Assembly: GCA_019973575.1 (NCBI GenBank)
Contig: BPUI01000002.1
Span: 1,116,001-1,180,000 of the forward strand
Source of the DNA: Gemmatimonadetes bacterium T265
GTDB taxonomy: Bacteria > Gemmatimonadota > Gemmatimonadetes > Gemmatimonadales > Gemmatimonadaceae
DNA length: 64,000 nt
Direction of reading: 5' to 3'
Every line of letters begins with the position of its first letter. The stretch's first letter is position 1. Under the pieces are notes generated by a model, which saw only the letters and a program-made list of their open reading frames with translations, had not been told where the DNA came from and did not search any database. Shown in pieces: positions 15,761-25,573 of this stretch. The translations under genes were made by a program, and so were the position numbers.

Positions 15761-17371
15761 ATGGGAGAGTTTCCGGTCCTCGCCCTCGCGGGCGTGCTCG
15801 CGTGCGTCCTGGCGGGCGCGAGTTACGTGTGGGGACGCAGTGCCGGCCGGGTGGCGGGCGAGGTGGCGGGGCGCGCGGACGAGCGTGCGAAACAGGCGAC
15901 CGCGCAGGCGACGGCAGAGGACGTCTCGCGCCGCGTCGTGGGCGAGGCGGAGCGCGAGGCCGAGCGTCTGAAGCGCGACGCGATCGTCGCCGGGCGTGAG
16001 GAGCTGCTCAAAGCGCGCGAGACGCAGGACGCGGATGCGCGCAAGCGACGTGAGGAGCAAAGCCGCGAGGAGCGCCGGCTCCAGGAGCGCACGGGCGACC
16101 TCGAGCGCCGCGCCGATGCTGTCGAACAGAAGGACCGTGAGATCGGGCGGCGGACGAGCGAGATCGGCCGGCGCGAGAAGCTCGTCGCTGATCGGCAGGG
16201 CGAGCTCGAGCGTGCCGAACAGGACGCGGCACGACGGCTCGAGGAGCTCGCCGGACTGTCGGCCGAGGACGCGAAAGCCGAGTTGATGCGCCGGATGGAG
16301 GAACAGGCGCATGCCGACGCGGCGAACCGCGTTCGGGAGATCCGCGAGAGTGCGCGTCGGACCGCGGAGCGGGAAGCAAAGAAGATCGTCGCCCTCGCCG
16401 TCCAGCGGATCGCGGCCGAGCACACGGCGGAGAGTACCGTGTCCGCGGTCGCGCTCCCGAACGACGAGATGAAGGGGCGGATCATCGGCCGCGAAGGGCG
16501 CAACATCCGCGCGTTCGAGCTCGCCACCGGCGTGGACGTGATCATCGACGACACGCCGGACACGGTCGTCGTCAGCGCGTTCGACCCGGTGCGTCGCGAG
16601 GTGGCGCGGCTCGCGCTCGAGAAGCTCGTCGCCGACGGCCGGATCCACCCCGGGCGGATCGAGGAGGTCGTCGGCAAGGCGCGGCAGGAGGTCGACCGGT
16701 CGATCGTCGAGGGCGGGGAAGCTGCAGCGTACGAAGTCGGCGTGAACGGATTACACCCCGAACTCGTTCGCCTCGTCGGGCGCATGCGCTACCGGACGAG
16801 CTACGGCCAGAACATTCTGCAGCACTCGAAAGAAGTCGCCTGGCTCGCGGGCATCATGGCCGCCGAGCTCGGCCTTGACGTCGCGCTCGCCAAACGTGGC
16901 GCCCTGCTCCACGACATCGGCAAGGTGCTCACCCACGACCACGAGGGTACGCACGTCCAACTCGGCGTCGAGATGGCGACCCGCTACGGCGAGCACCCGC
17001 TCGTCGTGAACGCGATCGCCGCGCACCACGACGACGTGCCGCACGAGAGCGAGGTCAGCGTGCTCGTCCAGGCGGCCGACGCGATCAGCGGGTCGCGGCC
17101 CGGCGCGCGGCGCGAGGCGTTCGAGACGTACGTCAAGCGCCTCGAAGGGCTCGAGCGGATCGCGTCGAGCTACAACGGCGTGGAGAAGGTGTACGCGATC
17201 CAGGCAGGGCGCGAGGTGCGCGTCGTCGTCCTGCCGGATTCGGTGGACGACGTGCGGATGAACGCGCTCTCGGACGAGATCGCGCGCCGGATCGAAGCGG
17301 AGCTGCAGTACCCGGGGCAGATCAAGGTCGTCGTCATTCGCGAAACGCGGTCGGTGGACTTTGCCCGTTGA
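15761..17371 (+). CDS. rny: Ribonuclease Y
   Basis: 536 residues. One N-terminal membrane segment (about residues 5-22), a long Arg/Glu coiled coil to about 200, KH domain with [15 protein letters not shown] near 239, then an HD domain with LLHDIGKV near 384 and AAHHDD further on. It is a membrane-anchored endoribonuclease that starts mRNA decay in bacteria using RNase Y. The ATG 15761 gives the normal N-terminus; a longer frame to 15698 adds Arg-rich residues and is less likely. The stop overlaps folD. Confidence 0.95.
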   Translation: MGEFPVLALAGVLACVLAGASYVWGRSAGRVAGEVAGRADERAKQATAQATAEDVSRRVVGEAEREAERLKRDAIVAGREELLKARETQDADARKRREEQSREERRLQERTGDLERRADAVEQKDREIGRRTSEIGRREKLVADRQGELERAEQDAARRLEELAGLSAEDAKAELMRRMEEQAHADAANRVREIRESARRTAEREAKKIVALAVQRIAAEHTAESTVSAVALPNDEMKGRIIGREGRNIRAFELATGVDVIIDDTPDTVVVSAFDPVRREVARLALEKLVADGRIHPGRIEEVVGKARQEVDRSIVEGGEAAAYEVGVNGLHPELVRLVGRMRYRTSYGQNILQHSKEVAWLAGIMAAELGLDVALAKRGALLHDIGKVLTHDHEGTHVQLGVEMATRYGEHPLVVNAIAAHHDDVPHESEVSVLVQAADAISGSRPGARREAFETYVKRLEGLERIASSYNGVEKVYAIQAGREVRVVVLPDSVDDVRMNALSDEIARRIEAELQYPGQIKVVVIRETRSVDFAR

Positions 17372-18266
17372 CGCTGTACCGGCCGCGGCCGGCCTGATCG
17401 AGGGCGCCGCCGTCGCCCGCGCCGTCCGGGCGCGGGTGGCGACAGAGTGCGCGGAGCTCGCGGCGGCGGGCGTCGTGCCGGGGCTGTCGGTCGTGCTCGT
17501 CGGCGACGATCCGGCCAGCGCGGTGTACGTCCACCACAAGGGGAACGACGCGCGGGAAGTCGGGATGCGGAGCGAGACGATCCGCATGCCCGCGACGACG
17601 TCGGAGGCGGAACTGCTCGCCGTGCTCGATCGGCTCAACACCGATCCGGCCGTGCACGGCATCCTCGTGCAGATGCCCGTGCCGAAGCAGATCGACGCCG
17701 AGACGGTGATCCGCCGGATCGACCCCACCAAGGACGTCGACGGCTTTCATCCGGTGAACGTCGGCGAGCTGCTCATCGGCACGGGCGCCGGCTTCGCGCC
17801 GTGTACCCCCGCGGGCGTCATGGAGCTGCTCCGGGCGTACGGCGTCGACACGCGCGGCCGCGACGTCGTCGTGATCGGGCGTAGCAACATCGTCGGCAAG
17901 CCGATGGCCGCGCTGCTCGTCCAACCCGGGGCCGACGCGACCGTCACGGTCTGCCACAGCCGCACCGCCGACCTCGCCGCGCACACGCGACGGGCCGACA
18001 TCCTTATCGCGGCGATCGGGCGCGCGCGCTTCGTCACGGCCGACATGGTCAAGCCGGGCGCGGTCGTCATCGACGTCGGGATGAACCGGATCGACGATCC
18101 GACCACGAAATCCGGATCGCGCTTGGTCGGCGATGTCGATTTCGAGCGCGTGCGCGAGGTCGCGACGCTCATCACGCCCGTCCCGGGCGGCGTCGGGCCG
18201 ATGACGCGCGCTATGCTCCTCGCCAACACCGTACGCGCGGCGCGGCGCGCGGCTGGCCTCCCGTAA
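17361..18266 (+). CDS. folD: Bifunctional methylenetetrahydrofolate dehydrogenase/cyclohydrolase
   Basis: 301 residues from TTG 17361, overlapping rny by 11 nt. Signatures: [14 protein letters not shown] near residue 55 (folate site with the catalytic lysine), [13 protein letters not shown] near 95, the NADP loop [12 protein letters not shown] near 172, and [14 protein letters not shown] at the C-terminus. It interconverts 5,10-methylene-THF and 10-formyl-THF in one-carbon metabolism. Confidence 0.96.
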   Translation: MPVDAVPAAAGLIEGAAVARAVRARVATECAELAAAGVVPGLSVVLVGDDPASAVYVHHKGNDAREVGMRSETIRMPATTSEAELLAVLDRLNTDPAVHGILVQMPVPKQIDAETVIRRIDPTKDVDGFHPVNVGELLIGTGAGFAPCTPAGVMELLRAYGVDTRGRDVVVIGRSNIVGKPMAALLVQPGADATVTVCHSRTADLAAHTRRADILIAAIGRARFVTADMVKPGAVVIDVGMNRIDDPTTKSGSRLVGDVDFERVREVATLITPVPGGVGPMTRAMLLANTVRAARRAAGLP

Positions 18267-18273
18267 CGCGCGC

Positions 18274-19578
18274 GTGAGTCCCCGGCGCCGCGCCGCGGCC
18301 GACGACGTCCTCGAGCTCTTCGACGCGGAGCCAGCGCGCCGTCGAAGCGCGCGCGCGCGCCCGCCGGTCGTTTCGGAAATGCCCGCGTTCGACGTCGAGC
18401 TCGACATCCCCGGTGCGTCCTCGTCGACGGCGGTCCCGGTCAGCGCCGTGGCCGAAACGGTGAAGGCGGTGGTCGAGGGCGCGTTCGTCCCGCTCTGGGT
18501 GCGCGGCGAAGTGAGTGACTTCAAGGCGCACCGAAACGGGCACTGGTACTTCTCGCTACGCGACCACGCCGCGCAGCTCCGCTGCGTCGTCTGGGCGCGC
18601 GACGCGCGCCGCCTGCCCGCGCCGCCCGACGACGGGATGCAGGTGGTCGCGCTCGGCCAGCTCGCCGTGTACACGGCCCGCACTGAAGTGCAACTCACGG
18701 TGCGCGCGCTCGACGCCGAGGGCGACGGGCTGTGGCGCAAGGCGTTAGAGCGGACGCGCGCCGTGCTCGCGGCGGACGGCCTGCTCGCCCCCGAGCGCAA
18801 ACGCGCGCTGCCGCGCTACCCGCGGCGCGTCGCGATCATCACGAGCCCCGACGGGGCCGCGCTGCACGACGTCGCCGCCGTGCTGCACCGGCGCTGGCCG
18901 GTCGCGGAGTTGATCGTCGTCGCGGCCAAGGTGCAGGGCGAAGGCGCCGCGGAGGAGTTGTGCGCGGCCGTCGAACGCGTGAGTCGCTACCGCGGCGTGG
19001 ACGTCGTGATCATCGGACGGGGCGGCGGCGCGGCGGAGGACCTGTGGGCGTTCAACGACGAGCGCCTCGCGCGCACGCTCGCCGCGTGTCCGGTCCCGAC
19101 CGTGTCGGCCGTGGGGCACGAGGTCGACGTTACGATCTGCGACCTCGTCGCCGATCTCCGCGCGCCGACGCCGTCCGCCGCCGCCGAGGCGGTCGCGCCG
19201 GTGCTCGATGACCTTCGCGCCGAGCTGCGCGAGGTGCGAGACGCGCTCGCCGTCGCGATGGACGCACGGCGCCGCGAGGCGCGCGCGGCCCTCGACGAGG
19301 CGGCGCACGACCTGCGGCGCGCGCTCCAGACCGTGGGCGAGCGACACCGTGCGACGCTCGCGACGCGCGCGGCCCAGTTGCACGCACTCTCGCCGCTCGC
19401 CACGTTGGGGCGTGGCTTCGCGTTCGCGCGGGCGAGCGACACCCACGCGCCGCTCACCAGCGTCGCCGACTTCGCGCCCGACCACGAGTTCGACTTGTTG
19501 CTCCGCGATGGCCGCGTCCGCGCCCGCACGCTCGCGGTGACGCCCGACCCGTTGGATTCGCCCCGACCCGGCTCGTGA
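18274..19578 (+). CDS. xseA: Exodeoxyribonuclease VII large subunit
   Basis: 434 residues. N-terminal OB-fold region with FVPLWVRGEVSDFKAHRNGH near 75, core with ITSPDGAALHD and VIIGRGGGAAEDLWAFND, then VGHEVDVTICDLVADLRAPT, all conserved in XseA. A predicted coiled-coil tail follows (about 330-400). Degrades single-stranded DNA into oligonucleotides with XseB. GTG start 8 nt after folD; stop overlaps xseB by GTGA. The first 40 residues are unusually Arg/Glu-rich. Confidence 0.95.
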   Translation: MSPRRRAAADDVLELFDAEPARRRSARARPPVVSEMPAFDVELDIPGASSSTAVPVSAVAETVKAVVEGAFVPLWVRGEVSDFKAHRNGHWYFSLRDHAAQLRCVVWARDARRLPAPPDDGMQVVALGQLAVYTARTEVQLTVRALDAEGDGLWRKALERTRAVLAADGLLAPERKRALPRYPRRVAIITSPDGAALHDVAAVLHRRWPVAELIVVAAKVQGEGAAEELCAAVERVSRYRGVDVVIIGRGGGAAEDLWAFNDERLARTLAACPVPTVSAVGHEVDVTICDLVADLRAPTPSAAAEAVAPVLDDLRAELREVRDALAVAMDARRREARAALDEAAHDLRRALQTVGERHRATLATRAAQLHALSPLATLGRGFAFARASDTHAPLTSVADFAPDHEFDLLLRDGRVRARTLAVTPDPLDSPRPGS

Positions 19579-19787
19579 GTTTCGAAGACACTTTGGAGCG
19601 CCTGCGCGAGATCGTCGCCTCACTCGAAGGCGACGCGCTCCCGCTCGGCGACGCGCTGCGGTTGTTCGAAGAGGGGGTGACGCGCCTGCGCGACGCGGAC
19701 GGCGAGCTCGCGCGCGTTGACGCCAAGTTGTCGCTGCTCGTCGAGCAGGACGACGGCTCATTCGTGCTCGCCGACCTGGCGCGATGA
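19575..19787 (+). CDS. xseB: Exodeoxyribonuclease VII small subunit
   Basis: 70 residues with FEDTLERLREIVASLEGD and LPLGDALRLFEEGVTRLRDAD, the conserved XseB helices. GTG start within the xseA stop, and its own stop overlaps the ATG of ispA (ATGA). The tight coupling fits a complex with many small subunits per large subunit. Confidence 0.95.
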   Translation: MSFEDTLERLREIVASLEGDALPLGDALRLFEEGVTRLRDADGELARVDAKLSLLVEQDDGSFVLADLAR

Positions 19788-20713
19788 CCGGCGTGGCCGA
19801 CGCGCGCGCCGGCGCCGAGCGGTCGGACGTGGGCGCGCGGTTCGCCGGCGACCGTGCCGCGGTGAATGCGGCGCTCCTGGCCGTCTGCGACGGGCATCTC
19901 GCGCCGCTCGACGCCCGGACCGCGGCCGCGGTCCGGTACGGGCTCCTGAGCGAAGGGAAGCGACTGCGGCCGTTGCTCGTCCTGGCAGCGTACGAGGCGG
20001 CGGGCGGCCGCGCGGATGCCGTCGCCCTCGCCACCTCGATCGAGATCGTGCACGCGTATTCGCTCGTGCACGACGACCTGCCATGTATGGACGACGACGA
20101 CGTGCGCCGCGGCCGTCCGACCGTCCACCGCGTGTACGGTACGGCCGCCGCGACCGCGGCGGGTCTCGCGATGGTCCCGCTCGCGGCGCGCTGCGCGCTC
20201 GAAGGCGCGCGGGCGCTCGGCCTCGTCCCGGCCACCGGCGGCGCGATCGTGCGCGAGTTGATGCGCGCATCCGGCGGCGCGGGAATGATCGGCGGCCAGC
20301 AGCTCGACTTGGACGGCGAAGGACGCGCGCTCTCGCTCGAACAGCTCGAGCGCATCCACACGGCCAAGACCGGCGCCCTCATCACGGCGGCGGCCCGGAT
20401 TGGCGGGCTCGCGGCCGGGGCGACGCCCGAGCGCCTTGAGGCGCTCGGGCGATACGGGCGTGCCGTCGGGCTCGCGTTCCAGATCGCCGACGACGTGCTC
20501 GACGTGACCGCGACGACGGACGAACTCGGGAAGACCGCGGGGCGCGACCTCGCGTTGCAAAAGAGCACGTACCCCGCTCTCCTCGGCGTCGACGGCGCGA
20601 TGCGACGCGCGACGTCTCTCGCCAGGTCCGCCGTCGACGCGCTCCGCGGCGTCGGACTGCTCACCCCCGCGCTCGCGTATGTGGCCGAGTTCTCGGTCGC
20701 ACGCCGGTCCTGA
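19784..20713 (+). CDS. ispA: Polyprenyl diphosphate synthase (farnesyl/geranylgeranyl type)
   Basis: 309 residues of the trans-prenyltransferase fold. First aspartate-rich motif DDLPCMDDDD near residue 96, second FQIADDVLDVT near 235, and GKRLRP near 62 for IPP binding. It condenses IPP with allylic diphosphates to farnesyl or geranylgeranyl diphosphate; chain length is uncertain. The next gene, dxs, supplies the MEP pathway that feeds it. Confidence 0.92.
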   Translation: MTGVADARAGAERSDVGARFAGDRAAVNAALLAVCDGHLAPLDARTAAAVRYGLLSEGKRLRPLLVLAAYEAAGGRADAVALATSIEIVHAYSLVHDDLPCMDDDDVRRGRPTVHRVYGTAAATAAGLAMVPLAARCALEGARALGLVPATGGAIVRELMRASGGAGMIGGQQLDLDGEGRALSLEQLERIHTAKTGALITAAARIGGLAAGATPERLEALGRYGRAVGLAFQIADDVLDVTATTDELGKTAGRDLALQKSTYPALLGVDGAMRRATSLARSAVDALRGVGLLTPALAYVAEFSVARRS

Positions 20714-20860
20714 CGGGAGCCGGGGGGTGAGCGGCCGGGCACGCGGCTCGCAACGCGCCTGCGTCCCGTGGGTATGCTCGGGACGTAGATTCGTGGCACG
20801 CGGGCGCCGCGTCCGGCGTTCGGCGCGGGCCCGCCACATTCTCCTTGGCTACACCCTGTC

Positions 20861-22765
20861 ATGTCCCTGCTCGCCCGCGTCCAGTCGCCCGTTGACCTGA
20901 AGCGCTTTTCGCGCGATGAGCTCCGTGCGCTCGCCGCCGAAATGCGCGAGCGCCTGATCGCCGTCTGTGCGACGACCGGCGGGCACATCGGCGCGGGGCT
21001 CGGCGTCGTCGAGCTGACCATCGCGTTGCACCACGTGCTCGACACCCCGCGCGATCAGTTGGTCTGGGACGTCGGACACCAGGGCTATCCACACAAGTTG
21101 CTGACCGGCCGGAACGGCGGGATGGAGACGCTCCGGCAGGAGAACGGCGTCTCCGGGTTCCTCAAGCGGACGGAAAGCGAGTACGACGCCTTTGGCGCGG
21201 GCCACGCCGCCACGTCAATTTCTGCCGCCCTCGGCATCGCCGCCGGGCGCGACCTCACGGGCCAGGAGTTCAAGGTCGCGGCGGTCATCGGCGACGGCTC
21301 GCTCTCGTCCGGCCTCGCCTACGAGGGGCTGAACAACGCCGGCAGTTCAGACCGCGACCTCATCGTCGTCCTCAACGACAACGAGATGTCGATCGCCCCG
21401 AACGTCGGGGCGATGCACAAGTACCTCGTCTCGGTGCAGCGGAACCCGCTCTACAACCGACTGCGAACCAAGGTGCGCGAGATCGCCGACGCGGTCGGCG
21501 GCAAGGGCGGGATCCCGAGCGCCCTCCTCCGGAAGTGGGAAGAGAGCTTCAAGGCGTTTATCACGCCCGGCATCCTGTTCGAAGAGCTGGGCTTCCGCTA
21601 TTTCGGCCCCGTCGACGGGCACGACGTCGACGCCCTCGTCGACACGCTGGCCGCCGTCCGCGACATGAAGGGGCCGCGTCTCGTCCACGTCATCACGCAG
21701 AAGGGGAAGGGATTTCCGGCCGGCGAGAATACCGAGAAGTGGCACGCGCTCCCGCCGGGGCACGACCCCGCGACGGGCAAGCAGCTCAAGGCGAGCACGG
21801 CCAACCCGGCGTACACGGCCGTCTTCGGCCGCGCGTTGGCCGAACTCGGCGCGCGCGACTCTCGCGTCGCGGTGATCACGGCCGCGATGCCGAGTGGGAC
21901 GGGGACGGCCGCGTTCGCGAAGGCGTTCCCGTCGCGGTTTTTCGACGTGGGCATTGCGGAGGGCCACGCAGTCACGTTCGCGGCCGGACTCGCGACGCAG
22001 GGCGTGAAGCCGATCGTCGCGATCTACTCGACGTTCCTGCAGCGCGCGTACGACAACATCATCCACGACGTCGCACTCCAGCACCTACCGGTCGTCTTCG
22101 CGATGGACCGCGCCGGCGTCGTCGGCGAGGACGGCGAGACGCACATGGGGCTGTACGACATCGCGTACATGCTTGCCGTCCCGGGGATGGTGGTCGCCGC
22201 GCCGAAGGACGGGACGGAGATGCTCTCGCTTCTGCGTGCTGGCGCGGCGTACGACGCCGGCCCGTTCTGCTTCCGCTACCCGCGCGACGCCACGCCCGAC
22301 GCCGTCCCGCCGCTCGCCGACGTCGAGCCCGCCCCGATCGGGACCTGGGAGGTGCTGCGCCGCGGGCGCGAGGTCGCCGTGCTTGCCGTCGGCACGATGG
22401 TCGGCGCGTCACTCGCGGCGGCCGAAACGCTCGGCGCCGAGGGGCTGGACGTCACCGTCGTCAACTGCCGCTACCTAAAGCCGTTCGACGAGCTCACGCT
22501 CACGGCGCTGCTCGCCGACCACCGCCAGCTGTTCGTCGTCGAGGAGGGTACCGTGGTGAACGGGTTCGGCGCCTACATGGCCGAAATCGTCGCGAAGCGC
22601 GACCCGCAGGTGCGCGTCATCGCGCACGGCGTGCCCGACCGGTTCATCTACGCCGCCTCGCGCACGCGTCAGCTCGCCCAGTGCGGGCTCGACGCGGCCG
22701 GCATCGCCGAGCGGGTGCGCGCCTTGCACGACACGCCGCAGGCGAGCGAGGCCTTCGCGGGTTGA
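20861..22765 (+). CDS. dxs: 1-deoxy-D-xylulose-5-phosphate synthase
   Basis: 634 residues. TPP-binding GDGSLSSGLAYEGLNN near residue 144, transketolase pyrimidine domain, and C-terminal domain ending with FIYAASRTRQL. Catalyses the first MEP-pathway step from pyruvate and glyceraldehyde-3-phosphate, requiring TPP, which ties it loosely to the TPP-riboswitch locus upstream. It has its own 147-bp upstream gap after ispA; a TACACC box ends 5 nt before the ATG, so a short or leaderless mRNA is possible. Confidence 0.95.
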   Translation: MSLLARVQSPVDLKRFSRDELRALAAEMRERLIAVCATTGGHIGAGLGVVELTIALHHVLDTPRDQLVWDVGHQGYPHKLLTGRNGGMETLRQENGVSGFLKRTESEYDAFGAGHAATSISAALGIAAGRDLTGQEFKVAAVIGDGSLSSGLAYEGLNNAGSSDRDLIVVLNDNEMSIAPNVGAMHKYLVSVQRNPLYNRLRTKVREIADAVGGKGGIPSALLRKWEESFKAFITPGILFEELGFRYFGPVDGHDVDALVDTLAAVRDMKGPRLVHVITQKGKGFPAGENTEKWHALPPGHDPATGKQLKASTANPAYTAVFGRALAELGARDSRVAVITAAMPSGTGTAAFAKAFPSRFFDVGIAEGHAVTFAAGLATQGVKPIVAIYSTFLQRAYDNIIHDVALQHLPVVFAMDRAGVVGEDGETHMGLYDIAYMLAVPGMVVAAPKDGTEMLSLLRAGAAYDAGPFCFRYPRDATPDAVPPLADVEPAPIGTWEVLRRGREVAVLAVGTMVGASLAAAETLGAEGLDVTVVNCRYLKPFDELTLTALLADHRQLFVVEEGTVVNGFGAYMAEIVAKRDPQVRVIAHGVPDRFIYAASRTRQLAQCGLDAAGIAERVRALHDTPQASEAFAG

Positions 22766-22792
22766 GCACGGCGACGCGCGCCTAACGTTTCG

Positions 22793-23680
22793 ATGCCCGC
22801 GCCCTCGGCGCCCGTCGCGCGCGTCGGCGTGGTCGGGCACCCGCGCTACGACGGACTTCCCGACGTGCTGCGGCGCCTGCGCGCCGCCGCCGCCCCGCTC
22901 GGCGTCGCGCTCGCCCCCGAGTCGGCGCTGCTCGCGGGGATCCCCGGCGCCGAACCGCTCACCGACCAGACGCCGCTCGACGCGGTACTCAGCCTCGGCG
23001 GCGACGGCACGCTGCTCCGCGCCGCCCGCTTCCTCGCCGGGCGCCCCGTCCCGATTCTCGGCGTCAACCTCGGCCGCCTCGGCTTCCTCACCAGCCTCGC
23101 CGCCGACGAACTGGAGGACGGCGTCCATCGCCTCGCCACGGGCGAGTACCAGGCCGAGGCTCGCCTCGCGCTCGCCGCCCACGTGCTTACGCACGACGGG
23201 TCGGTGCGGCACGCGTGGCGCTCGCTCAACGACGTCGTGCTGCACAAGGGCGGCTTCGCGCGCGTCGTCCGCTTCATGGTCGAGGTCGACGGCGAGCCGC
23301 TCGGCGCGTTCGCGGCCGACGGCGTCGTCGTCTCGACCCCGACCGGATCGACCGCCTATAGCCTGAGTGCGGGCGGCCCGGTGGTCGTGCCGACGGTCGA
23401 TTCGATCGGCCTGACGCCGGTCTCGCCGCACACGCTCGCGATCCGCCCGCTCGTTCTGCCCGCGAGTGCGCGGGTCCAGATCCGGGGCGAGTGCGAGACC
23501 GAATCGCTGCTCGCGACGATCGACGGCCAGGTCGGGGCACGGTTCGACACCGCCGAGACGTTGGTCGTCCAGCGGTCCCCAAATCCGGTGCTCGTCGTGC
23601 GGTTTAGCGACGGCCCGTTCTTCGGCCGGCTGCGGCAGAAGATGGGGTGGGGCGGGCTGTCCGACCGCGACGGAGCGTAG
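22793..23680 (+). CDS. nadK: NAD kinase
   Basis: 295 residues. Diagnostic LSLGGDGTLLRAAR near residue 66, GVNLGRLGFLT near 88, LNDVVLHKG near 145 and the TPTGSTAYSLSAGGP loop near 182. Phosphorylates NAD to NADP. ATG 22793 is 27 nt after the dxs stop; the GCCTAAC repeat word lies in this junction. The length is normal. Confidence 0.95.
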   Translation: MPAPSAPVARVGVVGHPRYDGLPDVLRRLRAAAAPLGVALAPESALLAGIPGAEPLTDQTPLDAVLSLGGDGTLLRAARFLAGRPVPILGVNLGRLGFLTSLAADELEDGVHRLATGEYQAEARLALAAHVLTHDGSVRHAWRSLNDVVLHKGGFARVVRFMVEVDGEPLGAFAADGVVVSTPTGSTAYSLSAGGPVVVPTVDSIGLTPVSPHTLAIRPLVLPASARVQIRGECETESLLATIDGQVGARFDTAETLVVQRSPNPVLVVRFSDGPFFGRLRQKMGWGGLSDRDGA

Positions 23681-23755
23681 CGGCGCGGGACGGGGTAGAA
23701 TGGAACGTACGCCCGCCCGCGCCGCCGCGGCGGCCGTGTCCACGTCCTACGCTGC

Positions 23756-25573
23756 ATGCTGACCGAGCTCCGCATCCGGAACTTCGCCATCATCGACGCG
23801 CTCGCGCTGCCCCTCGCGCGCGGGTTCAACGTGTTGTCGGGCGAGACCGGCGCGGGCAAGTCGATCATCGTCGGCGCGCTCGGGCTCCTCCTCGGCGAGC
23901 GGGCAAGTACCGAGGTGATCCGCACCGGCGCGGACCGCGCGACCGTGGAGGGCACCTTCGACGTCGACGGGCGCGACGACCTCGCGACGTTGCTCGACGC
24001 GCGGGGGATCGACGTCGACGCGCAAACCGTCGTCTTGAAGCGCGAGGTCGCCGCGGGCGGCCGCACGCGCGCGTGGGCGAACGGCACGCCGGTGACGGCG
24101 GGGGTCCTGGCCGAGATCGGCCGCCTGCTCGTGAACCTCCACGGGCAGCACGAGGCGCAGACGCTGCTCGACGGCGACTCGCAGCGGCGCACGCTCGACG
24201 CGTTCGCGGGCGCGCTGCCGCAGGCCGAGCGGGTGCGCGCGGCGGCGCACGCGCTCGACGGCGTGCGCGGCGAGGTGCGGGCGCTCGTCGCTCGGCGCGC
24301 CGAAGCGGAGCGGCGCGCCGACTACCTGCGCCACGTCGCGAAGGAGATCGAGGACGCGCGCCTCGTCGACGGCGAGGACGAGCGGCTGGACGACGAGGCG
24401 CGGCGCCTGGAACACGCGGAGGAGCTGCGCACGCTGGCCGCCGGTGCGGCCGGGCTGCTCGACGGCGGCGAGGACGCGGTCCTGCAGCAGCTCGCGGTGG
24501 TGCACCGTTCGTTAGGCACACTCGAGCGGATCGACCCGTCGCTCGCGCGTCTCGGCGAACTCTACGACGCGGCGTTCTACGCGCTCGAGGAGCTGTCGCG
24601 CGAGCTGGTGGACTACGAGCGCGGCGTCGAGCTCGACCCGGAGCGGCTGCAGGAGGTGCAGCGCCGGCGCGACCTCCTGTTCCGCCTCGCCAAGAAATAC
24701 GGCCCCGCGCTGTCCGACGTCGTCGAGCAGGGACGTCGCGCGCGCGAGGAGCTGGACCTCGTCGACTCGGCCGACACCGACCTGAAGGCGCTCGAGGCGC
24801 GCGAGCACGCCGCGCGCGAGGAGCTTGCGGCCGCGGCGGCGGAGCTGACCGCGCTGCGTACGACGGCCGCGGCCCGACTCAGCGAGGCGGTCGAGCGCGT
24901 CTTCCCGGACCTCGGGATGGCCGACGGGCGCTTTCTCGTCGCGTTGACGCCGCGGGGGGAGCCCACCGCCGCGGGTGCCGAAGACGTCGAGTTCCGCGTC
25001 GCGCTGAACGTCGGGCACGACGCGCGGCCACTGGCGCGCGCGGCGAGCGGCGGCGAGCTCTCGCGCGTCATGCTCGCGCTCAAGACGATCCTCGCGCGCC
25101 TCGACCGCGTCCCGACACTCGTCTTCGACGAGGTCGACGCCGGAATCGGCGGCCGCGTGGGGCTGCTCGTCGGCGAAACGATGCGCCGCGTGGCCGAACG
25201 CCACCAGGTGTTCGCGATCTCGCACCTCCCGCAGCTCGCGGCGCGCGCGCACCATCACATCCTCGTGAGCAAGGGCGCGCGGGACGGGGTGACGACGGCC
25301 GACGTGCACGTGCTCGCGGGGGAGCCCCGCGTCGCCGAGGTCGCGCGCATGCTCGGCGGCGACGCGGAGAGTCCGGTCAGCCGCGCGCATGCGCGCGAGC
25401 TGCTCGAAGACGCGGTGCGGACATCCGCGTCCGCGAACGCGCCGGTGCCGGCCGCGGGCGCGCGCACGGCCCGCGGTTCCCGCGCCGCCGAGCCGCCCGC
25501 GGCCCCGCCCGCCGTGGCGCCTAACGCCCGCGCAGCGCGGCGAACACCCGCAGCGAGAGCACGTCCGAGCTGA
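23756..25573 (+). CDS. recN: DNA repair protein RecN
   Basis: 605 residues, SMC-like ATPase for recombination repair. Walker A GETGAGKSI near residue 29, N-terminal MLTELRIRNFAIID, a long coiled-coil middle (about 180-360) and C-terminal Walker B VFDEVDAGIGG with signature SGGELSRVMLALK. The core ends near residue 565; the last 40 residues are a low-complexity Ala/Pro/Arg tail that overlaps the convergent gene by 53 bp. Confidence 0.95.
   Translation: MLTELRIRNFAIIDALALPLARGFNVLSGETGAGKSIIVGALGLLLGERASTEVIRTGADRATVEGTFDVDGRDDLATLLDARGIDVDAQTVVLKREVAAGGRTRAWANGTPVTAGVLAEIGRLLVNLHGQHEAQTLLDGDSQRRTLDAFAGALPQAERVRAAAHALDGVRGEVRALVARRAEAERRADYLRHVAKEIEDARLVDGEDERLDDEARRLEHAEELRTLAAGAAGLLDGGEDAVLQQLAVVHRSLGTLERIDPSLARLGELYDAAFYALEELSRELVDYERGVELDPERLQEVQRRRDLLFRLAKKYGPALSDVVEQGRRAREELDLVDSADTDLKALEAREHAAREELAAAAAELTALRTTAAARLSEAVERVFPDLGMADGRFLVALTPRGEPTAAGAEDVEFRVALNVGHDARPLARAASGGELSRVMLALKTILARLDRVPTLVFDEVDAGIGGRVGLLVGETMRRVAERHQVFAISHLPQLAARAHHHILVSKGARDGVTTADVHVLAGEPRVAEVARMLGGDAESPVSRAHARELLEDAVRTSASANAPVPAAGARTARGSRAAEPPAAPPAVAPNARAARRTPAARARPS

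Noticed and set aside
19575-20713. Possible insertion or foreign region around xseB-ispA
   Set aside because: Composition and coupling match the neighbouring genes; order is a standard one.
18745-21045. 766-codon minus-strand open frame
   Set aside because: Opposite strand of xseA, xseB and ispA; Arg/Ser-rich composition typical of a GC-rich shadow frame.
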